From positions 2,544,399 through 2,608,398 of the forward strand of contig NW_006768767.1 in assembly GCF_000204055.1 (NCBI RefSeq): 64,000 nucleotides of DNA. Reading direction: 5' to 3'. Both the position numbers and the translations under genes were made by a program. This document shows positions 32,970 through 47,246 of this stretch, piece by piece. The notes beneath the pieces were generated by a model. The model was not told where the DNA came from. It made no database searches and was given only the letters and a program-made list of their open reading frames with translations. Within the stretch, counting starts at the first letter, position 1. Each line of letters begins with the position of its first letter. This DNA comes from Melampsora larici-populina 98AG31 (taxonomy: Eukaryota > Basidiomycota > Pucciniomycetes > Pucciniales > Melampsoraceae).

Positions 32970-33467
32970 CTTTCTATTCTGTAGGACGAATTTAGAAGAC
33001 GCTTTCATCTGAAACTAGTACGTGTGCATATCTTGATACCCCTTATGATTCTTATTTTCAGTATTCTTGTATTTTTGTTTTCAGTAATCTTGGGCCTCTT
33101 GACTGGACGAAATATCAGTGACCTATAATTTATGGGACCCCACAATTTATGATGATACCAAATTGTCACTTTTGGGTGCCACGTTCACAAGTCCAGAGGT
33201 CTTGACCCGAGTGAACATGCTATGTAAATTTATCCTTTAAGACCTTAGTGGCTCTTGTGACAGTGCAAGCAATGTAGTGCTCCAAGAAGAGAAAAGTAGA
33301 CAAGTCTCTCGCATCTCTCATGCACGCAATGATAGAGCCACAAAGCTGCCAGATGCATGTACTCAACGGTTCATAAATTCATAATTTCCATCTTTTTAGA
33401 CACAGTGAATGAAAGAACATGCATCATATGAATAGATCGAACATCTAACAAGAATTTTCATTTTTTT
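32970..33467. other. Intergenic, 3' flanks of kinase and TYW4
   Basis: About 500 bp between two convergent genes. It includes a T-rich stretch near 33455. No gene seen. Confidence 0.55.
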
Positions 33468-36400
33468 TCATTCTTGATCAGCAAACCGAATTAAATCCAT
33501 TCCTAATTTTTTGATATAAAATTGACGTTGAGTACTTGGAAGTAAATCCAGTTTTTTGATCGAATCCATAGTTTCTTTTTGAACTGATTGGACAGGTAAT
33601 GGATCTACGTTTCCCCAAACATCATGCGTAGAATATAAAGCATTAGGTTGAGTTCTGAAAAAGATATTGATCGATATGCTGGGTTCTAATGATTGTACTG
33701 AGTGTAACCAGGTGGCGGGGATGAATAAGACATCTCCTGGCTTTATGGATACAAGAATACAACACTCAGGTCAGTTGACAAAAGTAATCAATTGTGGCAA
33801 ATGGTGTTTTGACTCACTTCAAGTATGGTGATCATTGGGTGAGATTTGCGATATAATGGGAACTTCTCGAGGTCTGGCTGTTCAAAATTAGGTATGTGAG
33901 ATGAACTTCCTTCGAGGTATAAATTGGGTGCTTCACTATGATAAGCGACCGATGAGTTAGAAGGATCTCAAGGCCACTTTGTTTTGAAAGGTTAATTTGT
34001 TGACTTACGTAGGATGCCACATTCGAACTAGTTTTCTACCTCTTACCTGAGCTAGTACATTATCACACGTATCGTAGTGTGCCCATAAGCTGCAATGTTG
34101 TTCAAATCGATAATGGTCAAACCAGTCAGTTGTTGGACCCTGAACGACTAGTCATCATATTTTGTCTCATAAATCACTCACCCCATATCAGCTCCTGAGA
34201 TTCTGAGTACGCTTGAAAAGAAATGGCCCATCACACTTCCGCATAATGGTTCGGGAAGCTTGAAATCTTTAGCCAGATCCGGAAAATCTCGACTGAGATC
34301 AGAGGGCTGTTTGGGTGAAGCAGAAAGTGATCGAAGATAGAGGGTCTCAGATGGTACAGCAGAATCTCCAAAGGTTCTATCGATCAATTCTTTGAAGCTC
34401 ATCATTGTATACTTGAAATTTTTGGCGTGCCAAGTGAGATTAGAGGAAGTTGACACATGGACTGAGCATTTGAGCTCTCCGGACTTTTGCTGCAAGTATT
34501 CTGGCGTCCAATGTTTCACACAGTCACCAAGGTCGAGTTTTTCAAAAACAATAGGCTCAGAGCGTACCAGAGCTCGGTCCCAGTCAACTTGAGTCGGATT
34601 ATTTTTTCTGGAAATTTCGCGTGGATGGTTCCATGTATCTTCTGGATCCGACGAAAAGGTTGGAGTGCGGGACTTGAAAGACTGTCTCGTGTTATCATCT
34701 TCTTGCTGGTCCAATTGTTTTGTCGGAAAAGGGACGTCGGAAAGCAGAAGAGCATGGGAGTCAAAACGGCTTCCGAAGGAGAAGCAGGTCGTACCACCTC
34801 CAAGGATTATCGCAACACTGTTATCTTCGACAGAACTCGAATTACTTGAAGAAGCATTCACGAGAGAGATCGTATGATCGACGAGGCATCGAGGCTTGCA
34901 TTTGGAGGTGTTTAATGCGGTGAACATTCCACTACGCGTGTCGACCAAGATGCATTGGAATTCGGGTGGTATGATACCACTTGCGACGAGGCCACCACTA
35001 ATCAGAAGGACTGACCTTACCGAGTTCCAAGGCGTAACTTGATGTGCATATCGATTCACGAAGGCGTTGTCGTGCGAGAGCCGGAGCGGCTGAGAGGTGT
35101 CAAGTTGTTCCAGCTGTCCGTCTTGCCCGATTGTGAATCCGATTTTGACATTTTGTGCTATCCGAGGTAAATCTGGCTTAGAGACAGTGCTTGCTAGTCC
35201 ACCTAAGACTATTAGTGCTGACACAGAGACATCGTACCAGATTTGGTGGGAATGACGTGGGCCAATCAACCTGTCCAAAGATGAGGCACGTGTCCATTTG
35301 AGCAGGTTACAATCCAATATCCAAGTATCCGACAGGATTACACCGCCTCGGCCTATACCACCATGTACCAAACAAAGCTGGTGTTTGCCTTCAGGGTTTA
35401 TAAGGACTGCGGCATGTCGATACCGAGGTTCTGGCCAAGGTTCCGAAGCCTCCGGTTGGATTGAGCTCCAATTCCTTGACTCGACTTCAAAGACATGAAG
35501 GTCGTTGAGTGGCGCTCGTGGAGAAGTGCGTCCGCCGAAGATCAATGAAGACTCGATTTTGTTCCGCTCGAAACGTAGAGATATGTGATACATCCTGGCG
35601 CAGGGTGTGGATGTCGTAATGGGTACATTTTCCAATGTGAACTCTAGGGGATTATTTGACTTTGGAATCATCATCATCGGGTGAGATAAACGAGAGTGCG
35701 TGAGGTTCACTTTGGGCCCTGTGGCAGAAGGTAGCCCATAACCTCCGAAAACAAATTGACTGCCATTCAAAAGTGCACTAGTAGTGTGTCCCCTCCGTTG
35801 TATGATGCACTGCATCAGTCGTGTATACGCGGATGCCGCCTTTATCTTCCCATTCACATTTCCTACTTGAGATGAGCTTATCGACGCTCGGCCGTGCATA
35901 GGCGGCAAATTGACCTTGGAAAGATTCTCGTAAGTGGCCGCCATAAGATCCGCGTCAGAAGACGCGATTGCAATCAGGTAATGCGAGAGGAAAAAATCCA
36001 GCTCTTCCCTATATTGTTGGAAAAGCAAACTTGAGTCAATTTGGCAGTATGAGGATGAACCGGAATTGATTGTTACGTCAACATGACGCACCATTCATCA
36101 AATTCTTCAACTCGAAGTAATCGAGTTTTTTCGTGTGCGGATTGTGGGAAATCGTCCATCCTGTTCCACAAGCCCAGAAGCGTAGAAATCTCTACGGTTT
36201 TCCAAAGACTTCTCAACTTCTTCGACTGATCCTCGATGGTCGGATACTTCATGGTCCCATTCAAAGGAGTCTGTAGCTTGTGGAAGTGTGCAAACATAGT
36301 ATCTGAAAACCCAGTTGGAGAAGGGTACAAGACCTGTTCCAAACAAGCATACACCGCTCTTGGGTATGTAGAACTTAGACCGGCGAGAAGCTGGTCAGAT

Positions 36401-37092
36401 TTGTCGGCTGGCATATAAACCGTGGAGACCTCAGAGATGAACAGGATCGGCTTGTTTGATTTACCCAATAATTTTGTAAGAGAATCAATGAATGACTTTG
36501 TATCGCAGAGGTCACACCCAAGCAACGCGTATGACATCTTTTCATTTGACGCGGTCACGAAATTACCAGGACCGATTTTGGAGAATCCTGGCAAGACGGC
36601 GCTCAACTCGGGGGATTGACTAATCATTGCATGTTTCTTCTTGACTAGAGCCGGATAATCTGTATCAACATATAGCAGATTTGAATGAAAGCGCATCGAG
36701 TTGTCATCGGAAGAAGCCAACTTGAAAAATCCAGGATCATAGCCGCATCCCAAATTGACAATCACGATTGATGAATCGGGTGGAGAGGCATCGGGTCGTT
36801 GATGAGTATCCAAGAACTTTCGGATGATTAAATCCACGAAGATAGTACGGATAGCATAGCCAAGGTTGATCAAAGGAGCTCTTCGACGTGGTTTGGAAAC
36901 GAAATGCCTCAAGTGTTGAACTTGATTGAAATAGCCCAATCTTTCAGCACTTCTTTTACTGACAATGCTAGAGTCATTCGTGCCTATCACCAAAGTAGCA
37001 TGGCTGGTAGAAGCGGTCCCTGGGATTAAAGATTGCTTTGATTGATCGACTGAAGAATGATGAAGTGTAGCTGGTAAGGATGAGTTGGTCAT
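33468..37092 (-). CDS. TYW4: TYW4/Ppm2: methyltransferase-kelch-JmjC wybutosine synthase
   Basis: TYW4 (yeast Ppm2, human LCMT2) does the last methylation and methoxycarbonylation of wybutosine in tRNA-Phe. Exon 1 (36092-37092) is the leucine-carboxyl-methyltransferase-like domain with SAM-binding VNLGCGYDP, LLGCDLCD and SEVSTVYM. A 62-nt intron (36030-36091) switches frame to exon 2 (34182-36029), which contains the kelch propeller with repeats such as FGGYG, IFGGRTSP, VHGGIGRGG and VLGGLAS. Exon 3 (34009-34089) and two later exons to 33468 form a JmjC-type domain: WAHYDTCDNVLAQVRGRK, with His and Asp of the iron site, then GDVLFIPATWLHSV with the second His. The three-domain order equals that of yeast Ppm2. 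Without the small intron the gene would look like two overlapping genes. Confidence 0.94.
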
Positions 37093-38624
37093 GGTGGATC
37101 CGCAACCGGGTCAAAAAATTCAAATCACTTCGTCTTGTCACCCGGTCAATTTTTCTCATCTTGACAGCTAGGTGGAACCCGACCCCGAGGACTGTCGCAA
37201 GACCATTATCAAAGTGCCCGACTCGCACAATGTGTGACCATGCTGCACGGCATAAAATTGCAAATCCTTGAATCCACGCTCCTTGTTGGCTCTATGAGTG
37301 TGCTGTGATCCATTGAGGACACAATTAAGGGCTTTTTGGTCCACTTCAAAGATGATCCTCAACATATCATTTGGGACATCCCTTTCTTGTCAATCTTAGT
37401 AAATCCCAAAAATTGTTTGAGCTCTTCAATTCAACCAATCAAAGGTGTATGTGAGTATTTGAAAGAACAAAGTTTCTGGTGTTCTGAGAAATATTTTGAT
37501 GAAGATGGCTTGGTATATGTACTGATCATTATTATGTAAATTGTGTTCGAGATCAAATTCATATGGAGATGTTTGCTAACCAACCCAACATCCAGCATCT
37601 GTAGCTCATAAAACTTATGGGTTGAAACATGCAGGACATGATCCATTGGACATTCAATTTCTACGTCATTTTGGAAATCATAGCTACTTGGCCATCTTTA
37701 CAAGGTAAAGAAATTTGAATTTGGTTTATCTTTCCAAATCAGAAAGTTCTATCAAAGAAGATGCATTTGTGTTGTTTCCAAATCAACTTGACTTTTTTTT
37801 ATCATAAGAAAAGTGAAATGATTGAAGATCAGCTTTCTTCTTTTTGTGTACAGTTGAGCTTTGATTTTTTTGGCATCACACCCTCCACTTAAAACATAAA
37901 GATCAAACATACAAATTGGGTGATTCTTTTTACTGTTGAGTTCTGATACCCAAACTACCAATCAAAAGACCACATCAATGCGGATAGCCAAAGAAATCCA
38001 TTCCATTCTCCCTTTGTTTGATCAGGAACAAGAGTGGCACTTATTGACAACAATTGATCAATTGGCCTGAGTGACTGTAGCTCCTCAATTGACTAAGCTT
38101 GGGGTGCCTTCCATGGAGTAAGCGTGTTTCAAGCCCGATGACCTGAGCAGAAGGGGATGGCTGAAGCTCTGGCTTTGGTCATGTCCACCTAAGGTGCTCA
38201 ATCAAAGTGCTGGGGTGAGAATTATATGGTGTAATTGTTTCTACGTATTGATAAGATTTGTCAACTATGTTGGTGAGGTGAAAGCAGCTGAGAATTAATC
38301 TTCCCCAATAACCCATGTCCATCTTTTTCTGGGCTACGGTGCATACACCAATATCCTTTCAAATTCGATCAATTTGATGATGATACTATTACAGCTTCAT
38401 ATCTAAAGATATGTACTACCTCGATGGACAAGTTTGAACAATTTCTATTTTCTTCTGAAGAGATAGATTATATGACATACCCAAAAGAGAGGCGACCAAA
38501 AGAATATCTATAGGAAGGCGATTTCTCACAATCTACTCTCACATGGCAAGTCAAGAGTCGAAACTTCACACAATAAAAGTAAACTGCGACCCACGTCTCC
38601 AAGCCAATTTGATCCACACTAGGT
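37093..38624. other. Intergenic region between TYW4 and DOP1
   Basis: About 1.5 kb: TYW4 promoter at the left, DOP1 3' flank at the right. No gene or RNA recognised. Confidence 0.5.
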
Positions 38625-41600
38625 TCAATCTTTTCCATCAAAAAGATCAACTTCTAGATCCACTTCAACCTCATCCCAATCGACTACACCGCCTGCGTAA
38701 CATGCTTCATAATTTGTTAGACTGATTTTTGAAAAGAACCGTTCCAATGGCCCGACATTATCAATTTTCTTCGTCCGGCTCAACAAAGGTCGTCGACCTA
38801 CCACCACTGCTGGTGATAAGAGTTCATCTCGACCTGGAAAGCCACCAACTCGGGAACTCAGGCTGGTCGACGAGCCTTGCCGCGAGAGATGTGGTTTGAT
38901 CAAACGAAAGATCGGAGGCGAGACTTGCGATGGAATGATCAATGATGACCTTGGACGATCAACAGGTAGACTGCTGCGTTCATTGAGTGTGCTTGCTAGC
39001 CTATCTATGATCGCATGCGGAAACCAGGGATCGGGAGGGTATATAGCGTCGACTGTATCGGTAATGAACATCCATTGGTGTCTGAGAAAGTAGATGGAGA
39101 AAGGTGCGGCCAAAGCCGGCGAACCAGACGGAGATGCAAAACCAAATTGTGTCAGTCTCCCGAAGGCCTTAAAACAGGTCTTGAAAGTGAGTTACATTTG
39201 AAAGTCCTCAGTCTGCAAGACTAGAAGCAAGTCAAGAAACTTGGATGCTGAGAGTGCCAAAGCCAAAAAGTGGGGCGAATAGGGCGTGTTCTCAATCATG
39301 CTTTCAAACAGTCGCGTCTACAAGCATGAATCAGAACGATCGCCTCGCAGAAAATAATCGCAAGACCATTTCTCAACATACCAATTCGGTCAAGATGATA
39401 GGCCAAAATCCTCCTAGGTGCTGATTGGCGATCCGACACAATAACACTCGCATACATAGATAGACCTAAGTTTCAGAAGAAAATCTCAACATCAAAATTA
39501 TTACCGAGTCAACCGACCTTTCTCTCGAAGAATCTGATCAATGTCTAAGGGAAATGGACGAAGGGAAATGGACGAAGAAGTGTGTTGATCTCGACTTACT
39601 TCCGCGTGTACTATCTCACCAACATTAGATCTTAACAAATCCACCACCTTCTCCTGTATACTGGGCAAGTGCACCAGGAACCGATTGTATTCCGCCGCGT
39701 ATATGGCATAAGTGATGCGCCTGAGGTTGAGTGATCTAGTAACCATCTCCATTTCCTTATTGGTGAAGATGTTAGAGGACGGCGCTGTGGTGAGCCGGCT
39801 CAGCATTTCCGTAAATCGCTCCTTGTCAGTATTCAACAGGGCCTGGATAATCAGTTTCCATCGCCGTCCAGTCTCAGGCGAACAATTGAAAAATTTGGGA
39901 TCCCCAAATGTTTCCGTCACATGTGCGCGCCATGCTTTAGCTGCGGCAGAATGCTTGGTCATCTCGATGAGGAGATCGAGAATTGTACCATCCACTTCAG
40001 ACGTTCTGTAGATGAGTAGTGCACTGGGGTCAGAATAACATCTGATTCGAATTCAAGCTTCAGTATAATGTAAAAAAGAGACTTGCCTAGACCGAGACTT
40101 GAATGCAGGCGTGATTATGTAATATATTATGTTTACACAGATGGCATACAGTTTTTCATGCTCGATGAGAAACCTGCGACAACCAGGAAGAGCTTTTTCG
40201 GACATGAATGTTGTTATCTGACAAAAAAGAAAATACCAAAGTAGGTGCTGATGTCAGAGAAGGTTTTATATACATACGCCAAATGGAAAGATGGTCAACG
40301 GAATGTGAATGTGTACTAACTTCACTAGCTGTGGCGGGCTTTTCAATATCTACACCTTTCTTCTCGTCATGTATTATACTTGGTGGTACTGGGGATATCA
40401 GCATATCTTCTTCAACAGCCGGCGAGGGGTGGTCACCTGCAAGAAATTTTATTCAGGAACCGCTTTGAACTCATGGTGACCAGCTACTGACCAATAGAGT
40501 CCGGCGCTCTTAATTTATTTTGCTCCAGATGCTTCCCAGCACCTTGGACACTGACGTCACATAATTTGACAAACGTGTCCTAGGGATGTTCAACCGATAA
40601 TTCATTGTCTGGTCAATATTTCATGAGGTGTATTCATGAAATTAATTACCTGAAGATCTCGTCGCATACGTCTGTCTTCAAGTGCACTTGTTTGACTGAT
40701 CTTGTCAGCGAGAATGGAAAAACACCTACGCCGTACAGAACGAAAAATAACACGCCCTCACAGTTAATCAATGAAAGCAACAAGCTACGCGCGAGCCTGG
40801 AAAACAAACGTACTTGAGTGTTGGAAATGTTTGACCCTTGGTCATGGTCGGATTAGCCAGTACGTCACGAACAAACGTCAGGGAGATGGTCCATATCTGT
40901 ACAGCGATGGGCCCTTCAAGCCTTGATAGATAAGCCTCCAAGAAGGCAAATAAGACACTCTCCGGCCTGGTTGAAGCAAGATATTGTTGAGTATTGGGTA
41001 TTGATAAGTTCGACTAGAGTACCAGTCGAAAGAAATGCTTACAAAAAGCTGGCTGAAGCAACTGCCTTCCCACGATCGGATTGTGACAAGTGACCATAGG
41101 CAGAAAGTCGCTCATACAGCATGGTCACGATGGTTTGAGCACTTGGTGCTAGATGATCTAACAAGACGAACAAATGATCTTCCGTTGAAGAATCCTGTCG
41201 GATCAGAGAGATAAGTGGACTGGATCAACGTTCTTGGGTCTCCGACTGTGAATACACATGAAGGGCCCACCGTGGAATAGGATGCTGTCTCGGAGCTCCA
41301 ATGGTCAATGATGGATTCGAGAACCTCGTTGGGCACGGCCTTGTAAAGCCGCTCGAACGCCTTTCGAGCTCTGATTTTGATGCGAGAAGCGAAGTGTGCT
41401 TTCGAGCTGGACGATTCAGCCTCATTCAAATCACTGATACTGATGCCAATATCCCACGATTTCAAGAGGACAGAAGTAGCGGTCCCAAGCCGCACTTGGA
41501 AGTCGGTTTTAGGCTATTGAGGTAACATGGTCAGTTGAGGCAAATGAATCTATGGTTTGGAAATGTTCTTAACGTGTTTTGAACCCCTTTGTGATTCTAG

Positions 41601-44600
41601 TTAAGGATTCGCGACTTACTCGTTCATGTGGGAGCTGTGCGGCTGATTCAGATGCACCCAAAACTCCAAACACACCAGCAAACAAGCCTGCACTTGATTC
41701 GACGGACATGAGACGCTCGGAACTACCTTTATTGGCAGTCCCGTCACCTCCGCCCGTGTTGACACCGCCTCCTTCAATCAAAACTACCATCAAGCGCTCT
41801 AGAGCATTGACAAATACAGCAAAATCCGAGTCGGTAGATTCGGAAGCCATTGGTTTGTCATGAGAGTCATCATGATATGTCGTCATCATGTCATATATCA
41901 ACGTGCGTAGACGGCCCACTAGTCGATCAATCAGTGGATTGACTACATCATCGAGTGATCGTCGGAATTGTGGAATTGTCATCAGCAAAAAATCAATCCA
42001 ATGATGGACCACAGCGCTGTTGCGTTGAGTTGTAACTCCATCACCAACCACAATAGTAAACAACTGCGCGGCCCTGTCATTACTACGCCCAATCTCGAGA
42101 GAATCATTGCGGAATGATTGAGATGATGATGCTGAGCCCGCGCTGATGATGGCGTGAAGCGCATGTAAAAATTTGTTTTGAAGATTCAATTCTGAGGTTC
42201 GAATTGATATTAACAAGCGATTACTAAGCGTATCTTCGAACATGGCTAAATCCGACCCGGTCAGGTCACCTCGAGAGACAATCATTTGTAAGATATCAGA
42301 TATCGTGGCGTGAATGAGAAGGTTCAAAGCCTCCATTGCTGGAGTCAATCTAGGCGCAGGATCACTGTTGATGTACCTGCAAAGAAAGGAGCCGTCGGAT
42401 TTAGATGAGGGCCAATATATTGATATCACGCCTGGACTCACATAATCAGCACTTTAACTAAGCCGTCCAAATATGTGGCGGCGTTCAGCCCAGCTGGTGA
42501 ACGGCAGAGGTAAGCTCACTCACTAAGGCCCATGACAAGATACAAAAGGCTCACCAGCATCTAACAGTTTTCGCAACACTGGATCATGCGAGTGCTTCAT
42601 ATAACATGTCTTAGCAATCCGAGTAAAACCATGCCCGCCGAAACGCGCCAAAGTCAACACACACTCCAAGGCGTGGTTGACTGCAGCTTGATTGAATGGG
42701 TGAGTATAGTGAAAAATGGAGAAGGTGCGATCTCCGAGTGTGATGGTGGTCGGTGATCGTTTTATTTCCGAAGAAATTAAAGTGATGAAAAGAGGATCAA
42801 GCACACTAAGAACCATATATCAGTTCACGTGCTAGCGCGGTAAGTGGCATCAATTGATTGTGCTTACCGAAGGTACGACTTTAGGCTACATCGCATCCAT
42901 GCTTCCCCACAGCGGCGATTGACCAGGTTGTCATCCTTGAGACTGTCTAGCACCATCAACATTGGGATTCTGAGACATGCCCCCGGAAGCTGAACGTCGT
43001 CTGTAAGAAGATATTCTCAGCTTGAAAAGTCATCGTGCCCACCTAGCGTTGATAATGATCTTACCTGTGTATCGCCACAAATTGCCGAACGCTTCAAATG
43101 CTAGCTCTCGGGTGGTTGGGTCTCGAGAGGATAGCCTGGAAGTGATAATTCCCTCCACATGCCTAAACTTGGACAATTTGTTGAGATCCCAGATGAGCTT
43201 CACGGCCTGTAGGAAAAATGGAGCCGCATGCCGCTGTAAAAAGTCGAGCAACTAGTTATATGTCACGCATAACTCTTGTCAGTGCCCTGCGCAGAAATCT
43301 CTAATCACCGTCAGAAGACTCGCTGAGAAGCCAATCACACACTTTGCCGATTATTACAGATAGTGCGGTACGGGAGTCTATTGGGAATGCCGGGGAAATG
43401 CTGGTCTGGTCTGAAAGTTTCAGCATCACGCGGACCAACCTCTCAGTGGAAGCAAAACCACTGGCCTGGTAACATTAGTCATTTGTCAGTGGCTTTGTCG
43501 CAATGATTGTACACTCAAATATCTTACATCAATAGCCAACGCTTGCAGGCAGTCAAGAACAGGAGGCGCCCAAGCTTGCGGTTTCCAATCGAGCTCCATG
43601 CGAACATGGGCAGCTTGGATTGATTGAAGAAGAGCTTCCAACACGTCGAGTGCTGCGTCGAGTATTTCAAACCGCTTTTCCGCCGAAGGCCTTGAAGCGA
43701 TATCGGCAACAATACGCAGAGTGGCTGACAGTCCAGCTGTGTAAAATTTGCGGTGTTTCAAGCGGGCGATGCAGCCATGATCGACCTCCTTGAAGGTGTT
43801 AGCCGCATAGAATGTTTGAGCCAATTGTAGGTTGGACAAGTCTGAGGCTAATACATCGGCTTCATCGGCTTCATTCTCATCTATTTTGATGGGGACCTCT
43901 TGTAACAGCGTCCCAGCGACTTGTAGTGCTTCATGTTGCAACAATGGTATTTTAGAGCCTTCCAGCTTGCATGTATCGACTATATCGATGAGCACAAATG
44001 CCATGAGTGGTATATGTATTCGGATGAGCTCCTCGTCATTGATGCGAAATGTTTTGAGGATGAACCTGATCAATGATAGACTCTACACAACCATGCTATG
44101 AGTCAAGATCAGCTCCTTCGCTATGATACAGCATCCAAAACTCACATCTGAGGTAGGTCTATCCGATAATGCATAGGTGTGGGCAGACATAAACAACGTT
44201 TTCCAGGTGGTGTGCGGGTCGAGCGCATCGAATAACATATTGGCGGTTAACAACAGCTGCAAGCTTACTGATCATTGAATAACCACTATGTACTGTATCG
44301 GTGGAAGGAAAGAGACAATAAAGGTAGATTTACCTCATCTTGTGTGTCGCCTGGCTTTAAGATTCCTTTCAATGCCCTGAAAGCGTCCAACGCCAAAGCT
44401 TCGGTGATGGGTCCTCCAATCTCCCATTTATCAAGTAGAGCGATGAAAATTTTGAAAGGCCTTTGCCGTTCGACGACCAGATCAACATACTCCGCTTGCA
44501 TGTCTTCTCTCAAAGATTCGGTGACCAGAGCCAATCCGTATTTTCTAAAGTAGTTGAGCTGCTGGCCTGCGGGTTCTTCGGTAGCTGGAATAGGACCCAG

Positions 44601-45991
44601 AAGCCAAGTGTACAGCCGCCTACTCAAGGATAAATCTCTTCGGAGGACTACCCCCAATGCGGCCCGCGTAAGTAAGAGCTGGTCAAGATGTCGAGTGTCA
44701 CTGTCAATTGAAGAGCATCAATTGGCGGTAGTGTCAAAAACGGCACAAAATACAGACATAAACTAAAGCGAGATCACCAACTGGATAAATCCGTGGCTGT
44801 CGAGCCTTGCATGATTCAGTATCAAGTCCAATATACCTCGTTGGACCAAGATATTGCTGTCCTCGAGCGCAGCGGCGAATCCTCGTACCATCAATCCCAC
44901 GTCTTCACCCACTATTGGTGATATGCTTCGATCAGGTTCAAATTGAGGCATTCTTCGGCACAAAAAGTTGATAGCTGATATCCGGTAACCCGGCCCAGTT
45001 ATCAAGATCAACCACATATTTTGCAAGAAGAATGATAGTGATACTGCGCCTGATAGTTGATCTAACAGGGAGCACACTCGTTCAAAGTGTTCACCGGTCT
45101 CTTCCTCCAATCCAGGTAAAACCGCCAAAATGAAAGCCTTGATAGCTGGTCGGAGGTCTGCCTTTAACGGTAGATAATGCTTCTCGTAAAGACCCAGAAC
45201 TATTGGCTGTGGCAATCGCGAGGGACCATCAATGTTCAACTCCTTCAAGCAAATTGACCCACGAAGATATCTCGAGTGAAGAATCGTCGATAGACTTAAC
45301 TCGTACAGCCGTAGCCGCATACTGAAAGAACGGAAACAGCCCAGCGCTCCAAACTTGTAAATCTCTTCTGAGACCGTCCGACCCGATTGTTGTAAGGATG
45401 TATTCGTAAACGTCCAATGCTCGTTGATGAACACCTTGAGGTAAAGCAGGATTGAGACACTGGCTGAGTCTCTTGGCTACTATCAGTTTATGAGGAATGA
45501 TGGAATATTGAGGATGAGATTGAAGAGTTTTGAGCAATTTGGCTAAAAAGGTGATAAAGTCAGCCCATTCGTTGACTTGATCGATCGAGAGTAAGGTGCG
45601 TTCCACCAAGGCGGCATATTTTCGAAATTTGCTATCGGACGACAAAGCTGCAACAGTGTCAAGAGGGATCAATCAGTCCCATCGCACCAAGGCCTACGCA
45701 CCAGCTCAGTTTTTTCGATCAGACAATCTCAAACTTACCTTTCTCCTGACCACTGACAATCCAATCATCCCTCGCTCGTCTGCTTACACTGAGTGCTCGT
45801 CCAGATTTGACTTCGCCTTGTTCTGCAAAGGCACTGGTTTTATCAACGGACGCCGAAGAAAGCGTAGCGTGAGGGGTTTGATTACTCGGTCGCAGTGAAG
45901 CAATTGACGATACTTGATGGAGAGCCGGACCCTTGACTGTTGGCTTTGGAATTGATGATGACGATGACGGAGCGGAATGACCTGATGCCAT
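38625..45991 (-). CDS. DOP1: Dopey family protein DOP1
   Basis: DOP1 is a large conserved protein that works with the P4-ATPase regulator Mon2 in endosome-to-Golgi membrane traffic and cell morphogenesis. The gene spans 7.4 kb in many exons (about 20) with short introns. Exon 1 (start 45991) gives a Ser/Pro-rich leader (MASGHSAPSSSSS). The family's N-terminal domain follows at about 45230-45650: SKFRKYAALVERTL, EWADFITFLAKLLKTLQ, KLIVAKRLSQCLNPALP. Helical, Leu-rich repeat-like sequence fills the middle. The C-terminal conserved part lies at 39501-39995 (WRAHVTETFGDPKFF, YAAEYNRFLVHLP) and continues through NQHLGGFWPIILTELV (about 39400-39475), SKFLDLLLVLQ (about 39190) and HQWMFITDTVDAIYP in the last exon, ending at 38625. 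Exact internal exon borders were not all checked. Confidence 0.94.
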
Positions 45992-47246
45992 TGTGAAATA
46001 GGCGGCTTGAGCTTGCTTGGAAATGAGCTTGAGACGAAGTCTTCAGGAGATTCGCCGAGGGCAAGTTCAGACTATCATGAGCTGATTGATTGCTTTTTCA
46101 AGGTTTGATAAGAGACTTGGCTCGGTTGATTATCATCATCCAATTTGTCAAGGGTTCTTCGAGAGAAGGTCTGTGGTGAACTTTGACGATGGCGATTCAG
46201 TTCCTCAGCAAAAGGCTGTTGACCATGTCCCAGGAGCGGAAGACCCGCCGGGTCGGATCGGCTTTCCTGATTTCAAGCCTCTGATCCAGTCACCGTCGAA
46301 TCACCACCAAAGCAATGATTCTCGATTGCATCGAAACAAAAATACCTCAGTCCGCCGTGATAAATTATAATCCTTCATCTCACCTCAGAATCAAACATAG
46401 AGTGTTGTCATGATTGGTAAACAAAGATATCACATACACATTTTAGTGTTGCTTTCCTGCCACCTCATATTGGGGATGAGTCTGCAAAACTCTGTCACTG
46501 TTGCTCAATTCCCTGCATTTGTAAGCATTTGTAAGAACTTGCAAGGGAACCATTGCAAATGATAAACATCTCCAACAGAACATACAATCCCTAGGCCTTT
46601 TACCTTCCACCTTGGAATGGGGATGTGGAAACAACCCAAATTGACACTGGGGGCGTTTCAAGTTGGCTTCTTTTACAATTATACGCTACAACAAATAACT
46701 TGCCCATTGTTGTAAAATATGCATATTTTTTTGAAATCAGATTACGTGTTTTAGTTGTTTAGATAGTATGATATGCAATTAAGCAACCTCACACTTTTTA
46801 AAAAGAAAGGGGACGTGTACATCTTTCTGAGCTTTGCGGAGTTGTTTGGCCTTCACAATCCTGAGGCAAAATCTTGCCCTCAAAGAAAGTTGACACAGTC
46901 TCCATGCATACTTGCAGTCTCATTCAAGATAGATCATCCATGATTGGATAGGTATGCATGATGCAATGCATTAGAATAAGATGTTTGATAAACGGACAAA
47001 GGCTGGCTTATTCCTCTCAGCTCAGCCTCAAATCAACGGTTTAATTTGTGCTATATCTTAGCGACTTGATGATATAAGTATGCCTATAGGACTAAATGAT
47101 CGAAAAATAACCCAACAAGACACCGCCTATGAGGCTCTTGAAAATTCTTCGAAAATTGATCAAAATCAAAGGTAAAGTATAATGATCAGTCGATATTCCA
47201 ATTAATGTGTGTGAGAATGTGTCTTACGGGCTGGCGCTGACAGAAT
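45992..47246. other. Upstream region of DOP1
   Basis: About 1.25 kb with the DOP1 promoter at its left end and the 3' flank of the small basic gene at its right. A frame at 46086-46370 has no family features and is taken as chance. Confidence 0.5.
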
